Shown here: positions 1 through 9,098 of the stretch, piece by piece
Numbering within the stretch: the stretch's first letter is position 1
How the letters are laid out: every line of letters starts with the position of its first letter
Assembly: GCF_002305895.1 (NCBI RefSeq)
Contig: NZ_CP022203.1
Location: forward strand, 7,102,001 to 7,166,000
Direction of reading: 5' to 3'
DNA length: 64,000 nt
DNA from: Corallococcus macrosporus DSM 14697
GTDB lineage: Bacteria > Myxococcota > Myxococcia > Myxococcales > Myxococcaceae
Made by a program: the position numbers and the translations under genes
The notes under the pieces: model-generated
Databases searched by the model: none
What the model was told of the DNA's origin: nothing
Seen by the model: only the letters and a program-made list of their open reading frames with translations

Positions 1-963
1 GACCTCGAAGAGGTCGATGTCCGACAACTGACACTGGGCGCGCGCCAGGAGCTGGCGGATGGCCGGCGCGGGGCCGATGCCCATGACCTTGGGGTCGCAC
101 CCGGAGATGCCCCAGTTGACGAGCCGGGCGATGGGCTTGAGGCCGTGCTGCTTCACGTAGCTGCCGGTGGCCATCACCATGGAGCCGGCGCCGTCGCAGA
201 TGCCGCTGGCGGCGCCCGCGTGCACCACGCCGTCCTTCTTGAAGACCTTGGGCAGCTTGCGCAGGCCCTCCACCGTCGTCTCCGGGCGGTTGTGCTCGTC
301 CCGGGACACCACCGTCTCCCCCTTCTTCGTCTTCAGCGTCACGGGGGCGATTTCATCCTGGAAGCGGCCCGCCTCCTGCGCGGCGGCGAAGCGCTGCTGG
401 GTGAGGACGGCGTACGCGTCCACCTGCTCCTGCGTGAGCGAGTAGTCCACCGCGAGCTGCTCGGCGGTGAGCGCCATGGCTTGGCCGGTGTAGCTGTCGG
501 TGAGGGCCGTCCACAGCATGTCCTCCAGGCTGCCCTTGCCCAGCGGCAGGCCCCAGCGGGCGCCGCGGATGACGTGGGGCGCCTGGCTCATGGACTCGGT
601 GCCGCCGGCCAGCACGACGGAGGCCTGCTCGGTGAGCATCAGCTCCGCCGCCGTGACGAAGGCCTGGAAGCCGGACCCGCACAGCCGGTTCACCCCCAGG
701 GCGGGCACCGGGACGGGCACGCCGGTGCGCAGGCCCACGTGGCGCGGCAGGTAGATGGCGTCCGCGCTGGTCTGCACCACGTTGCCGTAGACGACGTGCT
801 GGACGTCCTCCGGCGACACCTTCGCCTGGGCCAGCGCGGCCTTCGCCGACTCCACGGCGAGGTCGGTGGCGCTGAGGTCCTTCAGGCTTCCCCCATAGGT
901 ACCGAACGGGGTGCGCTTGCCGGACAGGAAGTAGATTTCCTCGTTCTTGGACACGCTCTTCAT
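1..963 (-). CDS. Acetyl-CoA acyltransferase (thiolase), 3' end cut by window
   Basis: Thiolase that condenses or cleaves acyl-CoAs in beta-oxidation or acetoacetyl-CoA metabolism. The frame opens at an ATG at 963 and runs off the left edge after 321 codons. The N-terminal half shows the ExVxGKRTPFGxYGG-like entry motif (residues 12-25) and the nucleophilic cysteine in NRLCGSGFQA (Cys95), followed by the GGTESMSQAPH loop. A normal family member is about 390 residues, so roughly 70 C-terminal residues carrying the second catalytic Cys and His are outside the window; the last visible residues (DLFEV) are where NEAFA would follow. Substrate range cannot be told from sequence. It lies upstream of nothing visible to its left and 76 bases from the next gene. 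Confidence 0.93.
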   Translation of the reverse strand, partial: MKSVSKNEEIYFLSGKRTPFGTYGGSLKDLSATDLAVESAKAALAQAKVSPEDVQHVVYGNVVQTSADAIYLPRHVGLRTGVPVPVPALGVNRLCGSGFQAFVTAAELMLTEQASVVLAGGTESMSQAPHVIRGARWGLPLGKGSLEDMLWTALTDSYTGQAMALTAEQLAVDYSLTQEQVDAYAVLTQQRFAAAQEAGRFQDEIAPVTLKTKKGETVVSRDEHNRPETTVEGLRKLPKVFKKDGVVHAGAASGICDGAGSMVMATGSYVKQHGLKPIARLVNWGISGCDPKVMGIGPAPAIRQLLARAQCQLSDIDLFEV

Positions 964-1039
964 GGTGGTCGTCTACCTACTCTCATGGGGCGCGCGGTGC
1001 ACGCGCGCCGTGACGTCGTGACGTGTGGGACGGACGGCC

Positions 1040-1687
1040 CTAGGGCCCGCGCTGCCCGAAAAAGGCGCTGGCGACGATGGCAAGCGCGATGACGGTCCAC
1101 AACAAACCTTGGAGGTTCTGTTTCCGGATTTCCTTGCGGCCGAGCCCCTGGTACCAGGAACGCCCGGCGGCCACCCTGCCTTCCCAGGTGAACTCCCCGG
1201 CGGGCCGCAGCCCCTCCAGGCGGCGCAGGTGCGCGCGCAGCAGGCGTTCGGGCGGGGCGTCCTCCAGTGAACCCGACAGGTAGACGCCGGGGCGCTCCAC
1301 GGCCGGGCGCCGGTAGTCGGCGGTGATGACGAAGCCGCCGGAGGCCAGGGGGGTGAGGAGGTACAGGCGGGGCACGTCGCCCTGCCCCACGTGGAGCGTG
1401 GCGAAGACGCGCTCCCCCGGGTGCGCCCAGTCATACGAGCGCGTGGCGCGCTGCAGGCGCGGCTTCTCCTCGTGGCTGCCCAGCGGCACGAAGCCCAGCG
1501 CCTGGAGCTGGTTGGCGCGCCCCGACAGCTCCAGCGGCAGGTCCATCTGGTCCGCGGGGGCCTCCGGCTCCACCCGCACGCTGGACGGGAAGAGGAAGAG
1601 GATGCCGCGCCAGACGTTCATCCACAGCAGCACCAGCGCCAGCACCAGGCCGGCGACGGCGATGCCCAACTCGACGAGGATGTTCAT
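1040..1687 (-). CDS. Two-helix membrane protein of unknown function
   Basis: 215-residue protein not assigned to a named family. Residues about 3-31 form a strong hydrophobic segment after the short start MNILVELGI, and a second hydrophobic helix lies at the C-terminus (about 192-210, ending FFGQRGP). The soluble middle part, about 150 residues, has no motif I recognise. The frame is open further upstream to 1975, but that part overlaps the neighbouring isomerase gene and has no family content, so the ATG at 1687 directly before the first membrane helix is preferred. It sits between the thiolase and the isomerase in the same direction; a shared transcript is possible but gaps are 76 and 136 bases. 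Confidence 0.7.
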   Translation of the reverse strand: MNILVELGIAVAGLVLALVLLWMNVWRGILFLFPSSVRVEPEAPADQMDLPLELSGRANQLQALGFVPLGSHEEKPRLQRATRSYDWAHPGERVFATLHVGQGDVPRLYLLTPLASGGFVITADYRRPAVERPGVYLSGSLEDAPPERLLRAHLRRLEGLRPAGEFTWEGRVAAGRSWYQGLGRKEIRKQNLQGLLWTVIALAIVASAFFGQRGP

Positions 1688-1823
1688 TGCGGAGAGACCT
1701 CCCGGCGCACCCGCCCCCACGCCGCGTGCGCGAGGGGCCGGATGAAGGAGGTCGACAAGGCGGGCCGACCGGAGACCATGGCTCCGGGACCCTAGCGGAA
1801 AGCGGCGCCCGCGTGCGCTGGCT

Positions 1824-2480
1824 TCAGCGCCGGGACGCGCTCGCAGGCAGGGTGCGCCAGCGCTCGACGGCCTCCGGGGTGAGCGGGTCCTCCCCGCGCA
1901 GGAACTGCTCCAGGTGCCCCAGCGAGTCCACGCCGAAGAACAGCTCGTCGTCCGCCAGGTAGGTGGGCACGCCAAAGGCCCCGGCGGCCACCGCGGCCTC
2001 GGTATTCTGACGGACCCGGTCCTTCACCGGCTGTGTCTGCGCGGCCGCGAGCAGCGCCTGGGCGTCCAGCCCCGCGGCCTCAATCGCCGCGCCCACGGCC
2101 TCGGGCGACTCCGCCCCCTTCCCGCCGCCCCAGGCGGAGGCATACAGCGCGCTCACCAGCCGGCTCCGGGACTCCACGTCCTCCACGGCGGCCGTCACGC
2201 GCAGCGCGAGCAGCGGATTGAAGGGGTGCGTCGGCGGAGGCGCGAAGGGCACGCCGAAGTCATGGGCGATGCGGAAGGTCTGCTTGAACAGGTAGCCGCG
2301 CTTGGCGGCGACCTCCGCGGGGCCGATGTTCCCCGTGGCGTTGAGCACCCCCGCCAGCAGCACGGGCACCGGCTCCACGGCGCGGCCCTGCCTCGCGGCG
2401 AGCGCCGGCAGGCGCTGCCAGGCCAGGTAGGCATACGGTGAGATGTAGTCCAGCAGGAATCGCACGGGGGGGTGGGCCAT
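1824..2480 (-). CDS. 2-hydroxychromene-2-carboxylate isomerase family / DsbA-like thioredoxin-fold protein
   Basis: 218-residue thioredoxin-fold protein of the kappa-class GST / HCCA isomerase type (DSBA domain). The N-terminus FLLDYISPYAYLAW (residues 8-21) matches the family's glutathione-binding start, where a Ser stands in place of the DsbA CxxC; the conserved helical insertion and the cis-proline loop GVPTYLADDELFFG (about residues 170-183) follow. Such enzymes isomerise aromatic degradation intermediates or act as glutathione-dependent oxidoreductases; the true substrate is unknown here because no aromatic catabolism genes are nearby. The start at 2480 puts the family motif at the expected distance from the N-terminus. 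Confidence 0.85.
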   Translation of the reverse strand: MAHPPVRFLLDYISPYAYLAWQRLPALAARQGRAVEPVPVLLAGVLNATGNIGPAEVAAKRGYLFKQTFRIAHDFGVPFAPPPTHPFNPLLALRVTAAVEDVESRSRLVSALYASAWGGGKGAESPEAVGAAIEAAGLDAQALLAAAQTQPVKDRVRQNTEAAVAAGAFGVPTYLADDELFFGVDSLGHLEQFLRGEDPLTPEAVERWRTLPASASRR

Positions 2481-2557
2481 GGCCCCAGTCTAACGCCCCC
2501 CGTCCGGGCCGTGAGGACACAGTCCCGGCGACTTTCCAGCGGCACAGGGACGCCGGC

Positions 2558-5500
2558 TCAGGCGCTCTGACGGAGCGCCCCGGCCCGGCGCTGGAGCGCG
2601 CCCCGCAGGGAGCTGGTCAGCGCCAGCAGGCTGGAGGCCCGCGCGTCGGTGAAGGCCGCCTCCGCCGCCTCCAGCGCCACCACCGCCGCCTCGGAGTCCC
2701 GTGCGCGCTCCGCGAGCGACAGGCGCACCAGCCCCACCTGGAGCACGTTGCCCGTCAGCTCCGCCAGCGTGAGCGCGCGGCGCAGGTGCTGCACGCCCTC
2801 CTCGCCCGGCATCAGCGCGGCCAGCGCGCGGCGGGCGAGGATTTCGTCCCACGGGTTGGCCAGCACCGGGTCCACCGCCCGCGCCAGCGCCGCCTCCGCC
2901 GCGTCCTGCGCCGCGACCAGGTTGCCCTGCTCCCGCTCGAAGCGGGACTGGTAGACGCGCAGCAGCGTCTCCATGCGGATGCCGTCCTCCCGCGCCGCCG
3001 CCAGGGCCGCCGGCAGGGACTCGCGCGCCGCCGCCGCGTCCTCGAAGAGCACGTCGCGGCAGGCCTGGTACACCCGCAGGTGACACTGGAGCCACCGGTC
3101 CTCCGGCAGCACCCGCGCCAGCGCCTCGGCGCGGGCCACCACCGCGGCCACGTGCTCGTGCTCGCCGCGCTCCAGGTAGTACGGCGGCGTGAAGAGGGCC
3201 AGGTTGCGCTCCATCAGCCGGGGGTTGCCCAGCCGCCGCACCAGCTCCGTCTTCTCCGTGAAGGCCGGGACGAAGGACGCGCCATCCCCGGTGAAGGCGG
3301 CGCGCGTCACCACGGCGCACAGGTGGAAGCCGCGCACGTCCGTGAGCCCGTGGGCCTCCGCCACGGCGTACCCGTCGCGCAGGGCCTGCGCGTCCAGCGG
3401 CTCGCCGCGCAGCGCCAGGTTCATGTTCATCGTGTAGCCGCCCATGCCCAGCGCCCACGCCAGGCGCTTGGGCAGCCGGCCCGTCACCTTGCACAGCCCG
3501 CGCAGCCGCTCCAGCTGCTCGAACTGCGCCTCCAGCACGCCCGCGAAGCGGCCCGTGTAGGCGCACAGCTGCGCCGGCGCCAGCAGCGTGGCGGCGCGGT
3601 AGGGGGACACCTCCGGCTGCTCGGCCCGGACGCGCGCCAGCAGCGCCTCCAGCTCCTCCGTGCGGCCCATGCTGGCCAGCGCCATGGCCTGGAGGATGCG
3701 CAGCTCGGCCTGCTTCCAGAAGATGTCCGCTGCGGAGGAGAACGCGTCCGCCTCACGCTCGCGGAACAGCGCCTTCAAGCGCGCGGGGCGCTCCGGCTCC
3801 GGCGCGGCGCACGCGGCCTCCAGCGCGGCCAGCGCCTGCGCCCGCCCCGCCTCCAGGTCCACCGTGGCGGCCCAGTGCTCGCCCAGCTTGCGCGCGAAGA
3901 CGAGCGAGGTGGGCGGGTCGCTCGCGGAGCCCAGCTCCACCATCGTCACCCAGATGCGCAGCAGCAGCCGGTCCCGCCCCGGGAAGTCCGGCGCGGCCTG
4001 GAGCAGCGTCGCCGCTTCCTTCAGCAGCAGCGTCGCCTCCAGCAGCGCCTGCGCTTCAATGGCGGCCCGGCCCGCGTCCAGCAGCGGGCCAATGGCCAGC
4101 TCCGGCTCCGACGAGCGCAGGTAGTGCCACCCCACCGTGCGCGACAGCTCCGACCGCGCCGAGTGCAGCGTCTGGAGCGCCAGCGCCACGCGGCCGTGCG
4201 CCACGCGCCGCTCCTCCTCCGGCGTGCTGTCGTAGATGGCCTGGTGCACGGTGTCGTGCGTGAAGACGTAGCGGCCCTCCACCTCCTGGAGGAACTGCCG
4301 CTCCACGATGCCGTCCAGCACCGCGAACAGCTCGGACTCGGGCAGCTCCGCCAGCGCGCGGAGCATGGGCAATTCCAGGCTGCGGCCCGCGGGCGCCAGC
4401 CGGCGCAGCAGCGACACCTGCTCGGCGGGGGCGCTGCCCAGGCGGGCAATCACCGCGTCGTGGATGCTGGCCGGCAGGGGCCGCGTGTCCAGGCCCGCGT
4501 CGGCGGTCCACCGGCCGCCCACCCGCGTCAGCGCGCCCTCCTCCACCAGCGCGCGCAGGCACTCGGTGGCGAAGAAGGCGTTGCCGCCCGTCGTCTCATG
4601 CAGCCGCGTGACGAAGGCCTCGGGCACGCTCAGCCCCGGCAGCGCCAGCTCCACCAGCGTGCGCACGTGCTCGGCCGCCAGCGGCTCCAGGTCCATGCGG
4701 GTGGTGATTTTCTCGTCCACCGTCTGGAAGGCCAGGCTCAGGCGGCTCAGCTCGCCGTTGCGGAACGTGCCCACCACCATGCCGCGCGTGCCGTACAGCG
4801 CGCGGATGAGGACGTTGAGCACCTCCAGCGTGGCGCTGTCCGCCCACTGCAGGTCCTCGAAGCACAGCACCAGCGTCATCCGCCGGCCCAGCGCCTGCAC
4901 CCACTCCGCCAGCGCGCCGAAGAAGGCCAGCTTCTCCTCGCCCACCACGGGGTGCACCTCCCCCGCGTCCGGCGTCAGCCCCGGCAAGAGCTGCCGCAGC
5001 TTCGGCGCCAGGCGGTCCATCATCTCCCCGGGCGTCAGCGGCACCAGGCAGCGCACCGCCTGGACGATGGGCGTCAGCGGCGCCTGCCCTTCCGCGCGGC
5101 ACTGGCCCCGGCCGAAGGGCAGCTCCGCCAGCTTCGCCTGCAGCTCGAACTCCTGGAGCAGCCGCGTCTTGCCCACGCCCGCGGGCGCGCCGATGAGCAC
5201 CGCCTTGGACTGGCCCCAGTCCGCCTCCGCCAGGCCGTTCATCAGCGCTTCCAGCTCCGCGGCGCGGCCCACCACCTCCGGCACGTGCAGGTAGCTGGCG
5301 CGCGCCGACAGCGGCTCCTCCGGCATCGGCTCGCCGCTGGCGTGGCAGAGCGCCTCCATCAGCTCGCTGGCGTCCTGGAAGCGCTCGCGCGGGTCCTTCG
5401 CCAGCAGCAGCAGGATGATCTCCTCCAACTGCGGGTCCACCGGGCAGATGGTGGACGGCCTGGGCGGCGGCCGCGTCAGGTGGTCCGCCAGCAGCGCGGC

Positions 5501-6268
5501 CGGGGTGTTGCGCTTGAAGGGCAGCCGGCGCGTGGCCAGGTAGTAGGCCATCACGCCCAGCGAATAGAGGTCCGCGCGCCCGTCGATGCTCGCGCCGCGC
5601 TGCCACTCCGGCGCCAGGTACTCCAGCGTGCCCTTGAGCCGGCCGGGGCTGGGTGTGCCCAACTGGTGCATCACCCCGAAGTCCATCAGCTTCACCGCGC
5701 CGGCGCTGGTGATGCGGATGTTGCTGGCCTTGATGTCGCAGTGCACGTACAGCCGCGAGTGCAGGAACGCCAGGACCTGGGACATCTGGATGAGCACCCG
5801 GTACAGCGTGCGCGTGTCCAGCGGCGACTCACGCCCCAGCGAGCTCAGGTCCTGCCCGTCCACCACCTCCATGGTGATGAAGCGGTTGCCGGCCTCCGTC
5901 ATGCCCCAGTCGAAGACCTTGAGCGTGCCGGGGTGCTGGAGCTTCTTCATGGCGAAGAACTCGTGCCGGAACATCAGCACCAGCTCCTCCGTCTTGCCCG
6001 CCGTCAGGCCCGCGGGCACCTGCATCTCCTTGAGCGCCACCCGGCGGTGCTCGTGCAGGTCCGTGGCGAGCCAGATGCGGCCCATGCCACCCTCGCCCAG
6101 CAGCCCCTCCACCCGGTAGCGCCCCGTCACCACCATGCCCACGGCCAACGAGCGGCGCTCCCCGGCGCGCGCTCCCGGCAGGGTGATGGGCGTGCGGATG
6201 CGGTCCCCCCACGAACTTGGAGGACGGCTGCGCTCGTCCAGGACGGCTGTCTTCTCCTCGTCGCTCAC
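2558..6268 (-). CDS. Ser/Thr protein kinase fused to AAA ATPase and helical-repeat domain
   Basis: 1236-residue signalling protein. Residues 51-310 are a Hanks-type kinase: glycine loop LLGEGGMG (56-63), Lys80, catalytic loop HCDIKASN (176-183, Asp178) and DFG at 196-198. The residue before the catalytic Asp is Cys, not Arg, so it is a non-RD kinase. From about 330 it carries an AAA_16/MalT-like NTPase: Walker A GAPAGVGKT (360-368) and Walker B LVLCFEDLQWAD (466-477). The remaining 700 residues are alanine- and leucine-rich helices resembling TPR-like repeats. This architecture is frequent in myxobacteria; input signals and targets are unknown. It is transcribed alone, divergently from the protease lipoprotein, with a locally AT-richer stretch around 6290-6325 that may hold the promoter. 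Confidence 0.95.
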   Translation of the reverse strand: MSDEEKTAVLDERSRPPSSWGDRIRTPITLPGARAGERRSLAVGMVVTGRYRVEGLLGEGGMGRIWLATDLHEHRRVALKEMQVPAGLTAGKTEELVLMFRHEFFAMKKLQHPGTLKVFDWGMTEAGNRFITMEVVDGQDLSSLGRESPLDTRTLYRVLIQMSQVLAFLHSRLYVHCDIKASNIRITSAGAVKLMDFGVMHQLGTPSPGRLKGTLEYLAPEWQRGASIDGRADLYSLGVMAYYLATRRLPFKRNTPAALLADHLTRPPPRPSTICPVDPQLEEIILLLLAKDPRERFQDASELMEALCHASGEPMPEEPLSARASYLHVPEVVGRAAELEALMNGLAEADWGQSKAVLIGAPAGVGKTRLLQEFELQAKLAELPFGRGQCRAEGQAPLTPIVQAVRCLVPLTPGEMMDRLAPKLRQLLPGLTPDAGEVHPVVGEEKLAFFGALAEWVQALGRRMTLVLCFEDLQWADSATLEVLNVLIRALYGTRGMVVGTFRNGELSRLSLAFQTVDEKITTRMDLEPLAAEHVRTLVELALPGLSVPEAFVTRLHETTGGNAFFATECLRALVEEGALTRVGGRWTADAGLDTRPLPASIHDAVIARLGSAPAEQVSLLRRLAPAGRSLELPMLRALAELPESELFAVLDGIVERQFLQEVEGRYVFTHDTVHQAIYDSTPEEERRVAHGRVALALQTLHSARSELSRTVGWHYLRSSEPELAIGPLLDAGRAAIEAQALLEATLLLKEAATLLQAAPDFPGRDRLLLRIWVTMVELGSASDPPTSLVFARKLGEHWAATVDLEAGRAQALAALEAACAAPEPERPARLKALFREREADAFSSAADIFWKQAELRILQAMALASMGRTEELEALLARVRAEQPEVSPYRAATLLAPAQLCAYTGRFAGVLEAQFEQLERLRGLCKVTGRLPKRLAWALGMGGYTMNMNLALRGEPLDAQALRDGYAVAEAHGLTDVRGFHLCAVVTRAAFTGDGASFVPAFTEKTELVRRLGNPRLMERNLALFTPPYYLERGEHEHVAAVVARAEALARVLPEDRWLQCHLRVYQACRDVLFEDAAAARESLPAALAAAREDGIRMETLLRVYQSRFEREQGNLVAAQDAAEAALARAVDPVLANPWDEILARRALAALMPGEEGVQHLRRALTLAELTGNVLQVGLVRLSLAERARDSEAAVVALEAAEAAFTDARASSLLALTSSLRGALQRRAGALRQSA

Positions 6269-6524
6269 GAAGTGGAACCGGCGCGGTCAGCGAAATGCAG
6301 AAGTTAATGGGATATCACGTTTCCTCGCGGCAGGCACACATCATCGGTGCCATGCCGACGTTGAGTGGAGCACCGCGCGAAAGGCCCTGGCGGGCAAGGA
6401 CCTGACGACACGGGGCCCGTCCGGACGGCCGCCCCGCGGCCCTGCGCCGATGGCCCGAAAGCGTGGGTGCACATCCTCCCCTGGAAGAGACGCCGCCCCG
6501 GAGGGCGGGCCACGGGGGCGACGG

Positions 6525-7352
6525 ATGAGGCACATGGGGTGGAGGACGTGGCTGGGTGCTGGACTGGGCGCGGCGCTGCTGACGGCCTGCCAGACGGAGG
6601 AGGAATCACCGCCGGACCTGGACGACGTGGCGGCGGCGACGGTGACGCTGGAGCCGGGCCACTGCGCGGGCGTGGTGGTGGAAGACGGCCGGCACGCCCT
6701 CACCGCGGCGCACTGCCTGCGGACGGAGGACCGCCGGGTGCACCTGTCCTTCCTCGACGGGCGCCGGCTGGGCGCCAGCGCCGTGCATGTGGACCGGGGC
6801 CGGGACGTGGCCATCCTCCGCCTGGACGCGCCAGCGTCGGTGCGCCCGCTGGAGGTCGCCCAGGCGCTGCCCACGCCCGGAGCGCCGCTGGTGTTCGCGG
6901 GCCGCAATGACCGTCCCGGCGAGCCCCAGGAGGCCCTGCTGGAGCGGCTGGGCCCCTGCCCCTCCCTGCCGGAGGTGCCGGCCGCGCTCTTCACCACCAT
7001 CCGAGGCAAGCCGGGAGACTCTGGCGCGCCGCTGGTGGATGCCCGGATGCGGGTGGTGGGGCTGGTCCACGGCGGCGCGGCCTGCCGCATCGCCGCGCCC
7101 ACGGCGGGGCTCGGGGAGGTGGTGGCGCGGCTCTCCCGGGGCGGGCCGGCCCTGGCGCGCAAGGCGCCTCCCCTCCGCCGCCAGGCCGCCCTCCCTTCAG
7201 CGGGCCCTGGCGCCATTGCCTCCGGGCGCCTCCGCTCCGAAGTTGAGGCGGACGGGGCAACCTCACGCCCTCCCGACCCACGGAGACGGCACCATGGCCG
7301 GCAAGAAGGACAAGGGCCCACAGGACGCGCGGCCCAGGGACATTGGCGATGA
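6525..7352 (+). CDS. Trypsin-like serine protease lipoprotein
   Basis: 275-residue secreted S1-family protease. The start at 6525 gives a lipoprotein signal peptide with lipobox LTAC (Cys22), so it is predicted to be membrane anchored outside the cytoplasm. The catalytic triad is readable: His63 in LTAAHC, Asp93 in RGRDVAILRL and Ser165 in GKPGDSGAPL. The frame is open upstream to 6135 but that extension runs into the divergent kinase gene. The last 20 codons overlap the start of the next gene (7294) in a different frame, and the C-terminal 60 residues are low-complexity and Arg-rich, so the functional enzyme probably ends near residue 210. Confidence 0.83.
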   Translation: MRHMGWRTWLGAGLGAALLTACQTEEESPPDLDDVAAATVTLEPGHCAGVVVEDGRHALTAAHCLRTEDRRVHLSFLDGRRLGASAVHVDRGRDVAILRLDAPASVRPLEVAQALPTPGAPLVFAGRNDRPGEPQEALLERLGPCPSLPEVPAALFTTIRGKPGDSGAPLVDARMRVVGLVHGGAACRIAAPTAGLGEVVARLSRGGPALARKAPPLRRQAALPSAGPGAIASGRLRSEVEADGATSRPPDPRRRHHGRQEGQGPTGRAAQGHWR

Positions 7353-7629
7353 CCAGCAGGCGGGCTTCCACGCGGGGGAGGACTTCCAGCCGCGCAACCG
7401 CGGGCAGGTGGCGGACGCCCAGGACCGCGGCGCGGCGGACATCGCACGGCACCTGGCACGCGAGCGTGGAGACGCGCCCCCCCATGCCGACACACCGTGG
7501 GAGGCCCGCGTGGAGCGCGGCGAGGAGTGGACGTCCCAGGACGTACCGGAGCGGGAGGCGCGCGGCGACGAGGAGCCCGACTCCGCCGTCTCGCGTCAGG
7601 GCCTCGTGAGCCCCCCACCCGAGGAGTAG
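7294..7629 (+). CDS. Small hydrophilic hypothetical protein
   Basis: 111-residue, strongly charged protein with many Asp, Glu, Arg and Gly and no hydrophobic core, likely disordered. I recognise no family. The start ATG at 7294 overlaps the tail of the protease gene by 59 bases and is preceded by a GGAGACGG ribosome-binding sequence. Codon use (G/C at third positions) supports coding from this start to the TAG at 7627-7629. The N-terminus MAGKKDKGPQ resembles small stress or seed-type disordered proteins only in composition; no function is claimed. Confidence 0.6.
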   Translation: MAGKKDKGPQDARPRDIGDDQQAGFHAGEDFQPRNRGQVADAQDRGAADIARHLARERGDAPPHADTPWEARVERGEEWTSQDVPEREARGDEEPDSAVSRQGLVSPPPEE

Positions 7630-7731
7630 GCCCCGCGCCCCGCGTCCCACGAAACCCAGGGGTGCTGGCCACCCCCTCTTGCCCCGGCTGGCGCGTGGGG
7701 TGATGCTGAGGCATTAGCCGGGGGAGCGCGT

Positions 7732-8193
7732 GTGAACCGGGCACCGCCGGGCGGCTGCCTCCCTGAGAGTCGGGGTGTCGTGAAGCCGAAGGTCCTCATC
7801 GTCGAGAACTCATGGACGATGCGGGAGACGCTCCGTCTCCTGCTCTCCGGCGAGTTTGACTGCACCACGGCGGCCGACGGCGAGTCGGGGCTCCAGCAGG
7901 CCCTGGCGCACCCGCCCGACGTGCTCATCTCCGACGTGAACATGGACGGGATGGACGGCTACGCGCTGTGTGGCCGCTTCCGTTCCGAGCCCACGCTCAA
8001 GCACATCCCCGTCATCTTCGTCAGCGGCTACGCGCCTCGCACGGAGGGGCCCGCGGACCAGCCCGTCCCGGACGCGTACCTCGTCAAGCCGGTGAAGCCG
8101 CCGGTGCTCATCGCCCAGCTTCACGCGCTGCTGCGTCGCACGGAGGCCGTCACCCCGGCCACGCCCACCGTCCAGCCCGCCTGGAAGAGCTGA
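7732..8193 (+). CDS. Single-domain response regulator
   Basis: Two-component receiver (CheY-like) protein with no output domain. Counting from the GTG at 7732, the phospho-acceptor is Asp68 in VLISDVNMDGMDGY, the switch Ser/Thr lies in VIFVSGY, and the conserved Lys is in YLVKPVKPP. The acidic pocket near the N-terminus is VEN rather than the usual VDD. A GGGGAG ribosome-binding sequence precedes 7732; an alternative GTG at 7780 would start right at the domain (KPKVLIVEN) and give 137 residues. No partner histidine kinase is adjacent, so it may be an orphan regulator serving a kinase or chemosensory system elsewhere. Confidence 0.88.
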   Translation: MNRAPPGGCLPESRGVVKPKVLIVENSWTMRETLRLLLSGEFDCTTAADGESGLQQALAHPPDVLISDVNMDGMDGYALCGRFRSEPTLKHIPVIFVSGYAPRTEGPADQPVPDAYLVKPVKPPVLIAQLHALLRRTEAVTPATPTVQPAWKS

Positions 8194-8307
8194 GACGGCG
8201 CGGCGCGCCCCGACTGAGAGGACGGGCGCCGGCCGCGCTGGACCGCGGGAGGGCCACGGGTCCCCCGGACGTTGCCACCCTGAACGGGTGACACGCGGGG
8301 TGCTCCG

Positions 8308-8727
8308 GTGACGATTCGATGCAAGCGGGCGTACGAAGCGGCGAGCCGCGCGGATGGGCGGCGCTTCCTGGTGGACCGGCTGTGGCCGCGAGGCGTGCGG
8401 AAGACAGAGCTCCCCATCGAAGCCTGGCTGAAGGACGCCGCGCCGAGCCCCGAGCTGCGGAAGTGGTTTCAACACGACCCCGCCCGCTGGCCCGAGTTCC
8501 GCCGCCGGTACGCCGCCGAGCTCGCGGCGAACCCCGCCGTGTGGCAGCCCCTGCTCGAAGCCGCGCGCCAGGGCACGGTGACGCTCGTCTACAGCGCCCA
8601 TGACCCCGAGCACAACAACGCGGCGGCCCTGCGACAGTTCCTCGAGGAGGCGACGGCCAGCGCCGCCCCGGCGAAGCCGCCATGCGCCTCGCGGCGCGGC
8701 CGGGCCCGCTCGGCGCGGCACCGCTGA
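8308..8727 (+). CDS. DUF488 family protein
   Basis: 139-residue protein of the DUF488 (YeaO-like) family. Family hallmarks are CKRAYEAASRADGRRFLVDR at the N-terminus followed by LWPRGVRK, the WFQHDPARWPEF segment and the closing YSAHDPEHNNAAALRQFL block, which spans nearly the entire expected domain of about 115 residues. The GTG at 8308 places the first family motif within a few residues of the N-terminus. The C-terminal 20 residues are Arg/Ala-rich extension. Biochemical role of the family is not established. It stands alone and converges on the purine operon, with 26 bases between stop codons. Confidence 0.85.
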   Translation: MTIRCKRAYEAASRADGRRFLVDRLWPRGVRKTELPIEAWLKDAAPSPELRKWFQHDPARWPEFRRRYAAELAANPAVWQPLLEAARQGTVTLVYSAHDPEHNNAAALRQFLEEATASAAPAKPPCASRRGRARSARHR

Positions 8728-8753
8728 CGTGCCGCGCCTCCCGCCACCGCGGC

Positions 8754-9098
8754 TCAGCTCCCCCGGTACGTGGAGTAGCCGAAGGGGCTCAGCAGCAGCG
8801 GGACGTGGTAGTGCTCGTCCGGCGCGGTGAGCTCGAACACCACCGTCACCGACGGGTAGAAGCCGCGGACGCCGAGCGCCCGGAAGTACGCCCCGGTGTC
8901 GAAGGCCATCCGGTAGATGCCCGGCTCCACGCGCGAGCCCTGGGGCAGGAAGTCGCGCACGCGGCCGTCGTCGTTGGTGACGCCGCGAGCCAGCGCCTTC
9001 CATTCGCCCGAGGCCTCCTGCAGCTCCAGGGTGATGGGGACACCGGAGGCCGGACGGCCCCGGTGCGTGTCGAGGACATGGGTGGACAGGGTGCTCAT
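8754..9098 (-). CDS. uraH: 5-hydroxyisourate hydrolase
   Basis: 114-residue transthyretin-like enzyme that hydrolyses 5-hydroxyisourate, the first product of urate oxidation, to OHCU. The N-terminal motif LSTHVLDTHRGRPA (residues 4-17), the central Arg-containing strand, and the exact C-terminal tetrapeptide YRGS that marks HIU hydrolases rather than transthyretin are all present; length is typical. The start at 9098 overlaps the stop of the OHCU decarboxylase gene in an ATGA, so the two are translationally coupled. It is the last gene of the urate-to-ureidoglycolate operon. Confidence 0.96.
   Translation of the reverse strand: MSTLSTHVLDTHRGRPASGVPITLELQEASGEWKALARGVTNDDGRVRDFLPQGSRVEPGIYRMAFDTGAYFRALGVRGFYPSVTVVFELTAPDEHYHVPLLLSPFGYSTYRGS

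Noticed and set aside
2438-6307. A 1289-codon open frame on the plus strand opposite the kinase gene
   Set aside because: It is an antisense shadow of high-GC codon use: Arg/Gln/His-rich, no domain, and the opposite strand encodes an intact kinase and ATPase.
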